DNA of 64,000 nucleotides, from NCBI RefSeq assembly GCF_032854445.1, contig NC_088295.1, positions 43,265,385 through 43,329,384 of the forward strand, in the 5' to 3' direction. The notes beneath the pieces were generated by a model. It saw only the letters and a program-made list of their open reading frames with translations. It made no database searches and was not told where the DNA came from. A program made the translations under genes and the position numbers. This stretch comes from Liolophura sinensis (lineage: Eukaryota; Mollusca; Polyplacophora; Chitonida; Chitonidae). Below are positions 1 through 12,626 of the stretch, one piece after another (position 1 is the first letter of the stretch; the number at the start of each line of letters is the position of its first letter).

Positions 1-30
1 GGATGCACAACAAGACGGCAAAGATGCTTG

Positions 31-392
31 CCTGTTTGCCACAGATTTACAGTATCTTGTTTGTAACATATTTACAGTATCCTGTTTGCCATACATTTAC
101 AGTATTCTGTTTGCCACATATAAACTGTATCCTGTTTGCAGCACATTTACATTATTTGGTTTGCAGCACATTTACATTATCCGGTTTGCCATAGATTTAC
201 AGTATCCTGTTTACTCCACATTTACATTATCCTGTGTGCCACACATTTACATTATCCTGTGTGCCACACATTTACATTATCCTGTTTGCCCCACGTTTAC
301 ATTATCCTGTTTGTCACACATTTACATTATTCTGTTTGTCACACATTTACATTATCCTGTTTGCCACACACTTACAGTATCCTGTTTGCCTC
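31..392 (+). repeat. 25-bp minisatellite, about 14 copies
   Basis: Tandem units like CCTGTTTGCCACACATTTACAGTAT repeat every 25 bases (for example at 81, 106, 131 and 156), with variants such as CAGTAT/CATTAT and TTTGCC/TTTGTC/TGTGCC. Since 25 leaves a remainder of 1 on division by 3, the array is open in all three forward frames and gives repetitive Tyr/Ile/Leu/Cys-rich pseudo-proteins. These are not genes. Continuation to the left of the window is possible. Confidence 0.9.
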
Positions 393-3300
393 TGTGTACC
401 ATTCATTTCTAGTAAGATGCCTGTCAGACTCTATAGATTGTCTCCATCATCCATCAAGTTATTAATAATTCCATAGGCATATGTCTTTCATATGTTCTGA
501 AAGTGGATATTAATTTTGTGCGGTAATTGAACTTTTTTGCTTCTCAGAAGTAAGAAAAGATGTTGTCTGTCTCTACTTAATTGAACAGCTGTGACTGTCC
601 GTCTGTCCATTTGTCAGTCTAATTTTGGTCTTAGTTGTGGAGGCTGGGTTGGCGTGGCAGTGCAGGTGAGGCAGATACACTTTCGCCAGGATGTGACTTT
701 AATTTTTGTTGAAGAAAAAAAAAATGATACATAAGACAACAAAGTCTTAAATCAAGCAGATTGTGTCCTGTATGAAGGGTGTACATAAATTTTGTGTGAG
801 AAAACACTGGGGACTCTATGGCCTTATCCCCCGCAGCAGAGCGTTTTCATTAGAGATGATTAGTGCAGAAACTCTGGCGGACCAGGCGGAAGTGGAAATC
901 TCCTACCAAATGTTAACCGGCAGGCTGTGCTAGCCTTCTGCTTTCCTGTGTGCATCAAATGTAGCTTACCACCTCCGCTAATTACAGATTTCCTTTTGAT
1001 ATCAACTACAATAAATCTTCCCTTGAAGTTACACATTTAACTCAGCTGCCATTGGAGACATAAATAAGTTCTCTCTATCTGCATTTGTGTGGTGCTGACA
1101 TCCGATTTGGTGCAGCATTCTGGGTTCATTTAATTCCTCTCCAAAGATAGTTTGGTGTGTATTTTTTCCTTGAAATATATACATGCATCCCTTGATTAAG
1201 ATAGAGCAATCAGTATCCATTTAATGGTTTATTTCCTGATACATGTACACGAATAAGGACTTGTTAGTTGGCACATACCTTTCGCCAAAAATAAAAAAGA
1301 AAAAGAAGAAAAAAGAGAAAGAAAAGGGGGGAAAAAATGAAAGGAAAGAAGTTGTCAGAAGTGTTAATGTTTAAAATATGGCCTCACTAAGCTGACATAC
1401 GAAGGTTTGTTATGTGGTCTTCATGGTTTATTTCTGATGGTACAGGTAAGTGCGGGTTGAGTGCAGCGCTGTGGTACGTTAGTGATTGACACTCGTATAC
1501 ACCTCCTAACACAACACCATCAGTTAGTCTCCACATGCCCCTACTTTATTTTCGACCCATCTGTGTAGTTTCCCCAAAGGCTTCCAACAGTTCACTGCCA
1601 TGTTCGCGGAAAAAAGGCCTGACTGATGTCTCAGGCGAGTCGGTGAGCGGTTCAGCTTGCCCAGGTTCAGCGCCAAATATTTTGATGATAATTTTCTTTA
1701 TGCTTTATAACGCGGCGGCGAGTCAAGTTGCACATATGCAGAGCAGATGTGTTTAGGGAGCACTGATGGGCTGGCTAGCAGTGTTTGTGTAAGGACCCTG
1801 TGTGTCAATATGCGTGCGTTTATCAGAGCCTTATAACCAACTAACCCAGCCTCTTCACTGCCAGTTCCTCCAGTTAAGATGCCTTTTTTATGGAGGATAA
1901 CATAAGGCTCTTCCACTAAGCAAATATTGTCGCAAGTGAAAAGTTGTCATGAGCGAAAAATAATTCAAATCATTAAAAAGTTTACAGTGAAAAAATTCAC
2001 ACCAGCAATTAATGATAGGATGTGAAGTGGTACCAGCTCTCTATTGGCATATATGGAGCAAACTTTCACATCTACAACACAACTACAAATGCATGCCGAC
2101 GGGGTACTTTATGATTACCTAATGAAAATTAATCAATGCTTTTGCACTCAGTAGCTCACTGCTACAAAAAGTTTGAAGAACATAGTTATTTATATCCAGT
2201 TCTATTTATTGATGCACATCGTCTAGAGACTTCCAATTTGTCGTATAGATCGGGATAATCAATTATATATTGCCATGTTAGTGTACTAATATATCTGACC
2301 TAATAATATTTTTGACCATCACGTTTGACACATTGAAACATCAACAGTTATGACTGAGATATTGTGTTTTTATTATGTCATATGAGACTTTGGATAGCCT
2401 TCATAATTTAACTAATTGGTACCGTATATCATACATGTACATGAGTTGAATTTGAAGGTACTTTTAGTAGCTGGCACTTGTACCATATGTAACACTTTTG
2501 AAATGTACATAATGATACTGTCTAATCAAAAGAATAGAGAAACTTTCAATGATCAAATTGATTTTAAAATTTTATTAATTTGCCATAACATTGTTGACAT
2601 ACCATACATTTGCTAAGGCTGGAATCTGGGTATCTTCATCAATTTTTCCAAATCTGGGTACTAATTAATGGCATAGATTGAGTCTCAATGCTTTAATCAT
2701 TTCTGCTGTATTCATTTAAACTTATATGTACATATTTCAATATATAAGATCTTGTAGTTTTGATTCAAGTATTGTTTTTCCAATAATTTGGGACGGGATT
2801 TTATATTTGTGATGCATTGCATTGTTCCTGCATTGTCCTTGCATGTTGTGAATATTATGCTCTAGTATCCTGGCCAAGAAAATGGAGGGTGAGGAGAGAA
2901 TGACATTACTTGAATCGAAGGCTGAAGAACATTTGTACTGACACACACACACACGCAGACACGCAGACAAAGTGGTTGATAAATTATGTGGTTTTGAGGT
3001 AGCCACATTGTTTGATACACTGTACCTCCCATTATTTCTCAGTGATGATTTTACCATTTGTAGTTTTTATGCAACAATAATGTTTACGAGGGCATCAGTA
3101 CCGCACATATCCTAATACCGTCTAGGGGTGCTGTAGACTACTTAGTGTTCAAGTGCTCTTCCAAATTTATTCCCAGAAACCCAGACAATGCACTTCAAGC
3201 AAAAAAAAAAAATGAAGTAGTATGTATTTTGCTAAAAACTGGTAGATTGTGTGATAAGTTTCCTTTTTTTATATACAGCCTACCAAAAGAAAGAGGTAGA

Positions 3301-6300
3301 AGAATTAGGCTGTGTGTATGTGAGTTACATGTACATAGAAAACAGTTTTGCCAGATGTAAGAGTTTTTCAGGCTGATAGACGGATGAGTTATGTTCTGCC
3401 TGACACCATGGGTAATAGCTCCCTAATGATCTGGTCAGTAGGCCAGATAGGTGCAGCTTCATTTTCACCTCTTAGGTACACCTAGTTAACAAGTTGGGGT
3501 CACTTCCATTCAAGATAAACATTAAAAAAAAACAAAAAAAAACAACTTTCAATCTTATAAGCCAGAAGTACATCTAGATGAAACTTCATCGGAAATGCTG
3601 CTTTTGTTATGTAAATATTTCTTTTTTTCTTGAAAAGAATACTGGGTTGCATACAATCAGTTCAGTCCATTAAAATCCATTCAAGGATTCGATCCATAGA
3701 CTAAATCCGTACATGTGATTGTAAGAATACACAGCCATATATTATCAATTAGAAATAGTAGTCTGAATTTTGGTTTTGTTTCATAGTTCAGTCATAACTT
3801 TTGGTTTTCCAAAGTTATCAACTCTCCATTCCATAAATTATCTTTTTTTTTAAGAATATCATTTTTATTATGCGGAATATTTGTAGGCAAAAAAGTGTAG
3901 ATGTTAGGGGCTTATTTTACCAGGTACAGTGTAGGAGTATGTTGACTTTGGTTTCAATCATTTTAATCACTGCCGAACCAGAAAATTCTTTCAAACATTA
4001 TGGACTTTTTCCCTCGGTACCAGTATCTGTAGTCATGTATACCCATTAAGTACTTGACACATGAGAAGTCTTAAGAGGCCTGGCTGGTTTGGTGAGGAAC
4101 ACAATTGCAAAATGCCAAAGTTTGTTCATTAGGGCTGAGTAAGCGGTATATCAAACCCCACCCCCCATTTGATAGCATCCCCTCTTGTTGTATCACTGTG
4201 TGATACTGGTGTCTCCTGGCAGGAGAAAAGCCCGAACAGACAATAAGAGGGAGGGCAGGAAACTCTGTCATTCCTACAACTGAGCTGTTTTCAAAGGCAA
4301 CAAACAACCAAATATCAGACATGTTGGGCCGAGCGGCTTTTTAGGGTCAGCAATGGATACTGTGGCAGCTAGAGCGGGCTGGAAGTGTTAGAGAGGAAGA
4401 AGGGAGCGGCAGGCTTCTCAGATGATTGTTACATGTGGAGGGCTTCTGGAGGAATTCTCCTGTTGAGACTACCTTCGCAGAAAGGTTGTGGAAACACAAA
4501 TCAACAGGGTAAGAAAACAGTGTCGAGTCCTCTAAGTGCTTCAAGCCCTGTTGTAAGGCGAGGATTAGTGGCCCTTTGTCTACACCATCGTGTTGTAGCA
4601 GAGATAGAGAAGGCGTTGGATAAACAAGTCTTAAGGGCCACTACTGCACCATCTGCACAATCTTGTTGACATTAATTGTTTCCCCGAGTCATTAAGCCCT
4701 GGCTTCAGCTCATACATGCCCCTAATCTGCCTCTTAAGCTCTTAGCTAACAGCTAATCTTTAATCTTGGGCATCTTTCTCTCTCCCTTAGTTAATCCAGA
4801 CCCAGAACCATTTGCTGGAAATTAAAATATTTTTTTGCTGTGTCAAATAAGATCAGTTGCAGACTGATTCCAAAAATTTGCTAATTAACATGCTTGCACA
4901 GGTAAACTAAAAATACTTTAATAATGATAAAGATGTAATCTAATTATCACTTCTGTGCTTAAAGTAAAATGTGAAGTCCTCAAAATAAGTGTAACGTTAG
5001 GTAAAACTTGTCTCTTGAAAGAAAGTATATTTACTTTTTAAACAGTAATACCTGGTAATGGTACCAAAGTGTTCTTTCAAAGTTATAGGTGAATTATCTC
5101 AAAAGTATTGTATCTGTTGAAAACTTTCTGGTCCTCTTGGAGTACCGATTTTCTTGAGTTTTACTTGTGCTAAGAAAGTTGTCTTTTAGAACAGTAGTCC
5201 AGAACAGTAGATTGTTGGTTAATACCAAACTCAGCTGGCTTAACTCTTGTAGTCGATTGCGGCACATTTTGTTTGAGACAGTCCAGAAAAAAATTGTTTG
5301 TAGATATTTTATTCAACACATGTTGTGGGTTCATGTTGGCAATTGTGTGACGAAGATTTTTTTGTGTAGACATGTGTTGCACATGTTAGCATCATGAAGA
5401 TATGTTCTGAAGGGTTTGTGTCATTAAACAATGTATCAATAGCACATTCTGAACATGTGCGAGTGTATGTCGTAGGTATATACATTTGGTACTCTAATTG
5501 CAAAGACTTTTGTTTTGCTGCTCACACATTCTGACATGAAGTCAGTTAAATGAAAATATGTTTGTTTGGTTTAACAAACGTCTTAAGTCGAACTTATGAG
5601 TTAGGATTTTGGTTTGCCTGTTAAAGAAAATCAATTTTTAAAGTAGAATTCAAAGTGAGGGAATTCCCATTTTGGGAGCTTTAAACATGATGTTTGCTGG
5701 TTGACGAATGAAATAACAGTATTTGGCCAACTAAATTTATGGATTTACTTCAGACAGGGCGTCTTCACTAGAGTATAAAGATTTAAAAGGAAGAAGTTAC
5801 ACAGATCAGGATTTGTCCTATAGTGGTTAACATGATGTACTTATTTGTGGAGGTGAAACTTGACGAAGGACTGTCAACAAAGTTTCTGAGCGGTTCTAAC
5901 ACATCTAAATGGAAAATAGGGGTGATCAGCAAGTTCTTTTGAAGGTTTCACTCATGTCTGTGATTAGATAGGGGAAGAGCCTGGTCCTTTGCTGCCCTAG
6001 ACCATCTCTGATTTCTGTGTCAACATTTGAACAGTGATTTGGGAGAGTCAATGGAGCAATGTGCTGATGGGATTAGAGGGGCTATGCGAGGCAGTCCCGG
6101 CACTCCGCAGAGGACTGTCTTTCTGGTGTAGCCACTGTACAATCAGAGGGGGCTTAACTGTATTCGGCCTATACAGGAGCCATTTGTCCGGGGCTGCCAG
6201 TGTCAACAATGTAACAAGGCTGGTATGAAACGGGCACTAGTCAAAACTAGTCTCAGATGATCATGTCTCAGGTATCTGCTGTTGTCGACCCTTTGTGTCG

Positions 6301-8756
6301 CACCGCTTGTCCTAAAAGACTTTTGCTGCTTGATCAGTATGTATCATGTTAGCCGTATACATAGGCACACACATGGGGCACAGAGGTTAGCCTGGGAGCA
6401 GCCCATCTATTGGGCTTGAATTTGTTCTTCTTTTGTCCCTCATAGAGAACAGATCGTGTTAGGAGCTCGTCACAGCACTGTCAGTATAATTGTCATCAAG
6501 ACTTCGTGGTCCAGATCCTATCCAGTCTCTTGCAGACCCTGGTCTTCCGCAGACACAACTTACAAGGTTCTTTACCGGTTTATAGGCATATATGACACAT
6601 TCTTACCTGGAGTTAGTGTTAAGAAAGGTGTTGCCTGGTGTATTTTCACAGCTGAGGGCAGGTGGGGGAGGGCTGGAGTATCTTTTATAATCCTCCCAGC
6701 CACGAATGTTGAGGAGTTTGGCTCATCCCCTAACACTGAAAGGAAACCTTTCTCCACTTAGCTACAGATAGCATTGTGATTGACTAGGCGCGACCTATCG
6801 GGCAGGCTCTGTATGGAGATAGTGTTTGCTTGCAAGATAGAGTCCCCTGGGTTATAAGTATATTGCCCCACCTACAGGATGTTACAGATGCTTGCCCACA
6901 GGTACTATTAAGGACCCCAGGTACTGTATCAATGTTTAACATCCCACATTCAATGCTTTTCTGCAAATACACGCTGACACCTTGCCATCGTCTGCTGTTT
7001 CCCCCGTGAAAAAAAGTGCGAACGACCTTATCTAGAATTTAACCAGCAATGAAGACCGATAAGGTCTTCGGCTATCAAAGCCCATGATGTTTAAAGTTCT
7101 ATCAGCTTTTTTTCTTTTTCAAACAGTTCAGTACTGTTCAATGGTTTCTGGCACGTATGCACTTGGCTGTGCCTGTATGATTGTGTTCACATTACCTTGA
7201 TCATTGATAGCGGTTGATCGGTGGAATGTTGATCTGGGATTGGGCTGTGCTGTTACCCAGGTGGGGGCAAGTATCAGGGCGTTGAGGCTGGGCTAAAAAA
7301 TAACAAGTGTCATAGACTCAGAGTTGGCTTAAAAACTTGTTTGTCCCTGATTGGGATACCTTTCTGGTTTCCAGCGGTGCTGAGACTAACAATTCACAGC
7401 TGTTCTTATTGACTTACAGTCCTGGCACATGTTTTCTTCACTTGAGAAACCTCGAACACTAGGGAAACAACAGAACCCCTGCCATACAGAAGGGCATTTT
7501 TTGTATCACTTGATGAGAATGATACCCATGTAGGGCAGTTTTAGTGTGCCCACTGATCTGAGTTAGCTATGCCAATCGTGGTCACAAATGAAAGTTTTAA
7601 AACCATATAGATATGTGCACACCTAAAATTATGCGTAGAAAAGATTTGGAGTGTCAATGAACAAAAATATAGACAAGGTTTTGAATAATTAGTTAGGTTT
7701 AGCTCTTATGCAAGCTCATTGCCAACAGCAAGCAGTATATTTCCTTAATTAATATATTGCTATTAATGTTGTTGTTTTAAGTGAGTATAGAGCAGTCAGT
7801 GCTCCTCATGATCAAAAGTTACACTTGCATGTAAGATGAAGTACTTACTGAGTAATTTAGAATACTTACCAGTGACTTTAAAATGATGCATTTGCTATTA
7901 TTGTGTGAGTTTCAAAACTTGTGGAAGTCTTTTTGTTTTTGCACTCTTAATACAAGTGCATGCATACCTATTACATGTTCAGTTTGCAACATATTAATAG
8001 ACAAACTGAGGATTTTATTACCGGTGTTGCTTTCTCTGGCTACAGGGCAACGCAATCATTAAAACCTGTTTTGTTTATTTATATGTATGTATGTATTTAT
8101 TTGATTTATTGATTGTTGGACATTTACCACAGCGCCAGACAGTTTTTCAGCCATATGAGGACCATTGTTTGCTTGAGGAATGCAACATATTGTAATGATT
8201 AGTGAATAAGAGAATGTTTGTGAGTGAGGAATAATAATGGAGTACGTACTTTGCCCCACCCATTCCTGTCTTTGTGGAGAGAGTTTAATTGTTACAAGAT
8301 TTGTTACTGTGTCCACAGTAAAGACCTATAGATTACTGCTTCTCACTCACAAATTCGCAACACAAGCTGCAGCTGGGAGGCAAAGCTAGTGGAGTCAATT
8401 CGTTCTATCTGAAGAGCCATGTGTCTTTGTTGCATGGGCATGCATGTAAACATTATGCAAGGCTTGCTGGTGTAATCCGTTGTGAAGCCAGTTTGCTGCT
8501 TGCACATGGATAAATCTCCTAGGCAGGTCAAAATAATTTCTCTTTTTTGACAGCTGCATGTTGTGAAAAACATTTCAGCTCATGGAGAAAATTTACAGTA
8601 ATATGTATATTTTTTTTATCTGTTTGAGAAATGTGACAGTTGTCAATTTCTGCATATTTTCAGGTTGAGCTGTTGTCTGCCCAATAGTTGAATAAAAAAA
8701 TAATGACACATTTTTGGAAGTAAAATCATTAATTTTTCATTTCTCTTTCAAGATAT
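393..8756. other. Non-coding region, no gene seen
   Basis: No frame here has exon-like flanks or recognisable protein character. It contains the polypurine tract near 1.3 kb, A-rich runs near 3.2 and 3.5 kb, a strong but isolated donor-like CAG|GTAAGT at about 1446, and GC-richer unannotated stretches near 4.1-4.6 and 6.0-7.3 kb. A TATTTATTTGATTTATTG stretch near 8.1 kb may be an old repeat tail. Confidence 0.6.
1287..1351 (+). repeat. Polypurine tract
   Basis: About 65 bases are almost purely A and G (AAAAAGAAGAAAAAAGAGAA and similar, with a GGGGGG run), interrupted by two T residues. It is low-complexity DNA with no coding frame. Confidence 0.8.
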
Positions 8757-9120
8757 TTGGCGAGTTGATATTCCTGGGAGCAGGTGCTTTGATGGGGATT
8801 CGAGGATCTGTTGATAAGTAAAGGTATGTGTTCACAGATAACAGACATTTGCCTGGTGAGCTGATATCATGCATAACAGGTGATTTGGTGTTCAGTTGGT
8901 TAACATTGTATCAGCTGATATGTAAAGGTACTTGTTCACATATAACAGACTTTTGTTTGGTGACCTGATCTGATGCAGAACCTGATCTTTAATTACCAGT
9001 TGGTTAACATTGGATCATGTGGTCAATAAAGCTACGTGTTTAGTTTTAAGAAACTTTTGTGGGGTGACCTGATATGATGTAGAACAGGTGCTTTAATGAT
9101 GAGTTGTTCAGTCTGGAATT
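8757..9120 (+). repeat. Diverged tandem repeat, period 104 bp, about 3.5 copies
   Basis: The anchor AAAGGTATGTGTTCAC near 8820 recurs as AAAGGTACTTGTTCAC near 8924 and AAAGCTACGTGTTTAG near 9028, each 104 bp apart. Further shared pieces are TAACAGAC-TTTTG, GTGA(C/G)CTGATATGATG and CAGTTGGTTAACATTG. A partial older copy precedes the array (GAGTTGATATTC and CAGGTGCTTTGATG from about 8761). Copies are roughly 75-80% alike by eye. Confidence 0.75.
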
Positions 9121-9294
9121 AACTGATAGCAGTTCACCTCAGACAGACATATTTCATAATCCTTTGAAAAGTTGTAAAGCTTTCTAGTATGAACATCTTT
9201 TTGATTTTTGAGCAGTATGTTTGCCGTCCATTTTATAACCAGACATCAAATGTGTCTGATGTTAAAACATATGCTAATCTAATTTTTTATTCAA

Positions 9295-9418
9295 CCTGAG
9301 GATGGTTGTGGGCTTCCCCCCCCGGGTTTCCTCCCACCATGATGTTGGCTGCCGTCGTATAAGTGAACTATTCTTAAGTACAGCGTAAAACACCAATCAA
9401 ATAAATAAATAAATAAAT
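9295..9418 (+). mobile_element. 5'-truncated SINE copy with target-site duplication
   Basis: The element runs GAGGATGGTTGTGGGCTTCC, then TTTCCTCCCACCATGATGTT, then GTCGTATAAGTGAACTATTC, then AACACCAATCAAATAAATAA, with an AAAT-repeat tail. It is bounded by AATTTTTTATTCAA at 9281-9294 and the same 14 bases at 9419-9432, a direct mark of retroposition. No tRNA-like head is present, so the copy is 5'-truncated. The sequence is the widespread molluscan SINE 3' body as I recall it. Confidence 0.85.
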
Positions 9419-9475
9419 AATTTTTTATTCAAAGTTTACAGACATATACAGTTACATGATATACAATTGGACTTT

Positions 9476-9740
9476 CCATTCTATGACTGGCTGTGGCTGA
9501 GGTTTTAGCCTGCCAGTGTGGTACAGTGACCCAGGAACCGCCTACCAATGTGGTCGCTATGAGTTCAAGTCCAGCTCATTCTGGCTTCCTCTCTGGCTGT
9601 AAGTGGGAAGGCCTGACAGCAGCCTGCAGACGGTTGTGGGTTTCCAGCCCAGTTTTCTCCAACCATAATGCTGACTGCTGTCGTGTAAGTGAAATATTCT
9701 TGAGTACGGTTTAAAACACTAATCAAATAAAATAAATAAA
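9476..9740 (+). mobile_element. Near full-length tRNA-derived SINE
   Basis: The 3' half (CAGACGGTTGTGGGTTTCCA, then CTCCAACCATAATGCTGACT, then AAATATTCTTGAGTACGG, then AACACTAATCAAATAAAA) matches the copy at 9295-9418. It extends about 150 bp further 5' into a head containing GAGTTCAAGTCC near 9560, close to the RNA polymerase III box B consensus of tRNA genes. Box A is degenerate. A weak flanking match (TTGGACTTT at 9467 against TTGTGACTTT at 9741) may be an eroded target-site duplication. Confidence 0.7.
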
Positions 9741-10380
9741 TTGTGACTTTTGGACAATTTTACATAATATGTGGCACATTTTCTTGATTCAGTAAGATTA
9801 TATAAATGTTAAAATTTTCTCCTGAAGTTAAGAAGAATTAATTAAAGAAGTATATTTGTCAACTTTTTCATTTATTTATGTGTTTAAAGCTTATGTTTTG
9901 ACAGCTGTTCAAAGAATGTTGTCTAGCCTAGTGATTTATAAATTTCCTGAATCTAATCTTGTCCAACCTAGACTTAGTTTCATGTCTAAGCTAAATGTCT
10001 TTGAGTGCAGAAAGTTTCTTTTGAAAGTTTTTGTGGAAGGAATGTTGAAAGAAATAGGCTAATAACTGGTGTTTGTGCTTGCCTATGGTTATTTGCTTAT
10101 ATGCTCTGTCATAATAAATCGTCAACAATTACAGCCTTCGTCCAGGTTGAGGTGATGACGGCTTACAAAAGTGAACATTACAGTCAAACAGAGCAGTCTG
10201 TGTTCCTTTTGGTTTCTTTATTGCCATCGTTTAAGGAAGCCTGCTCCTGTAATTACGCTGAGATTAAAAGATAATAATTAGATGTCAGCTTGCAAATCGT
10301 CCTTGTTAATATCAACCCATTAACACAACACAGGAACAGGTGCTTGTTGGTTCAGGCGCGCTGATGACATCTTTTCTTTC

Positions 10381-10399
10381 TTTTTTTTTTTTTTTTTTT
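10381..10399 (+). repeat. Poly-T tract
   Basis: This is a run of 19 T, preceded by CTTTTCTTTC. No retroposed body is recognised next to it. Confidence 0.85.
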
Positions 10400-12569
10400 G
10401 GAGCAAGCTTTTCCGATTATTTCTGGAGTGGCTGCATTGTCAGTGAATCACGGAATGTCTGGCAGATCAGGGATGATTTTAAGATCGGATGTCAGAACTT
10501 AACGCTCAATAAAAAGAAACTTTTGGAGTGAAGTTGCTAAACCAGATTGTCTGGTAGCACAGCAATGGGATGTGTCTTCCCCATCACCATCCATTACCTT
10601 AATAATAGCTGTTAGCCTGTCATCCACACTGTTTGTACTTTGATTATTTTTTTCCCCCATCCATTCTTTGGAAGGCTTGCTTTGCTCTATTATCCTCTAA
10701 ACTGAAGAATGGCGATTATTCTTGCTGTGACAGTAGTGTGTTCGGGATAGCTCAGCCATACTGTTTGATATTCCACCTGTAACAAAGGCGTCTTGGGATA
10801 TTTGTCCTTTCCACTGTTCCTTGACAACAGTACTATTAGAACCCTGATGTCTTCTGATTTCATCCCTGACAAACATAGACACTCTTCTGTGGTGAAGGTG
10901 AAAAAGTTTGTTTCAGACTGGAGACTCTGGAGATAGCTGTCTCTGTTGCATTGTTGTGTTCGTTCTTTACGTGTTCACTGTCAGCTATTTTCACTGAAGG
11001 ACTTGTATGTTAGAGCTCAAAAAGAAGGGATCATCTGAGAAAGTTCATTTCAGTCAGAGGTCTTGAGGTAAATAACTGTATTCTTTTCTTTTCTTCATGT
11101 TGAATGGATGATGTGCATAATTTTCAGACATCATACAATGACTGTTTTTTGTTTTCCTTTTGCTCATTTTCTTCTGTCTTCAATAAATCTATGACAACAA
11201 CAGTGAAATTAATTGGAAGTGAAGAAGATATTACCAGGAACATTGACATTATGTGTTCATGGCAATTCTGTGCATTTTCAGGGTTATTTTCTGGCAGTCT
11301 CTTAAGTTTCTAATTGAGTTTTGTAGTTTTCACTAATAACTCAGAGAACAGACAATACAGAGCTGGCATGTACAGGTAATCACATTCAAAACCTTTGCCA
11401 TACCGCATGAATGATGTCGGCTAAATTACCCGCAGATCAGAAAAAATTTAACAATTAACTTGCAGTGTTCTTTGATAAGTTAAGACGGTTGGAGGTTTTT
11501 TTTTAAAGTATACAGGTTGAGATGAATTGATTATGGCATGACCTGTTAATTGTGTCATCAAGATGCATTTGTTTTCGTTTATCTTCATTGTGGAGTGAGG
11601 AAGCTTTTTGATGGATAGCTGTGTAAATTATGTCTGTGCCGGCCTATCTTTTATGCTCATAATCTCATTTCAGCGGACCAGTCCGTTACATTTTGACACA
11701 TTTGTGAGACATTTGAACCTAATTTGTTGTTAAGGGGCGTTCCTAAAGCTGGTGTGAATCAGTTCAGATCTATGATAGGATTTGCTTACATACTTTTATT
11801 GCACTCAGTATTTATGACCCTGCATTTAAACTTGCTTCTCCATCTAATTGCTGCCAGGGAACCTTCGTAATTGATCTGAAAGCCGGATGTTTCAATTTAG
11901 AAATCAGACATCATTTGTGAACTGATATTTAGTCCAGATGCAAAAAATGTTTTGACTCTTTAATATTTCCATGTAGAAGAAAGAAAGCTTTGTACTTATA
12001 AGTAAAAGTGTACATGCAAGAGTGAAATTTGTCCTTACCAAACTTGTGCATGAAACTTAAGTTTATTATGTGTCAGTTGTATTTTAATTGACATATACCA
12101 GTTTAATCATGACCAAATTGATTTTATGTCTTTAACTAATTTTAGTGATATGGACATGATTAAAGATTTGAAAAGAACATTCAGGTGCATATTGCATCTC
12201 ATTTTACATCATAGTGCTGTAGCTGTTTTACCATGCATTGAACCTGTGCCTTCTCGTAAAACTTAAATATCTCAAGTAATTCAGTCGTGCGGTATTCTGC
12301 ATAAATCTTGTGTATATGTAAACGTCCATTTAGAAATTTTGAGATTTCTGCAGAAGTCCAATATGCCTATTGCTTGTTGGCTGAATTGCTTTTTTTTTTT
12401 GCACATTACACATGTTTCTACTGAAATGATTACATTTCTGTGTCTTGTCAATTTATTTATTTTCACAGTGTCATGAAATTACATCATTTTGAGGCAGTGA
12501 AAATTATAGATCTTCAACCCTTTATAGTCACCCTTTACAGAAAGGGCCGAGTCCCACTGGTATTTAACT

Positions 12570-12572
12570 ATG

Positions 12573-12624
<52 letters not shown>
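12570..12624 (+). repeat. (TA)n microsatellite
   Basis: This is an uninterrupted TA run of about 23 repeats, with TATGTA variants at its left end. Confidence 0.95.

Positions 12625-12626
<2 letters not shown>

Noticed and set aside
31-392. Array considered as CRISPR
   Set aside because: Units are directly adjacent with no unique spacers, and the host is a eukaryote; it is a minisatellite. The same holds for 26162-26476 and 45574-45833.
1436-1455. CAG|GTAAGT, considered as a leader-exon donor
   Set aside because: It has no promoter-like or exon-like sequence upstream, and this 8-9 base match is expected about once by chance in a window this size. The same applies to 14648-14657.
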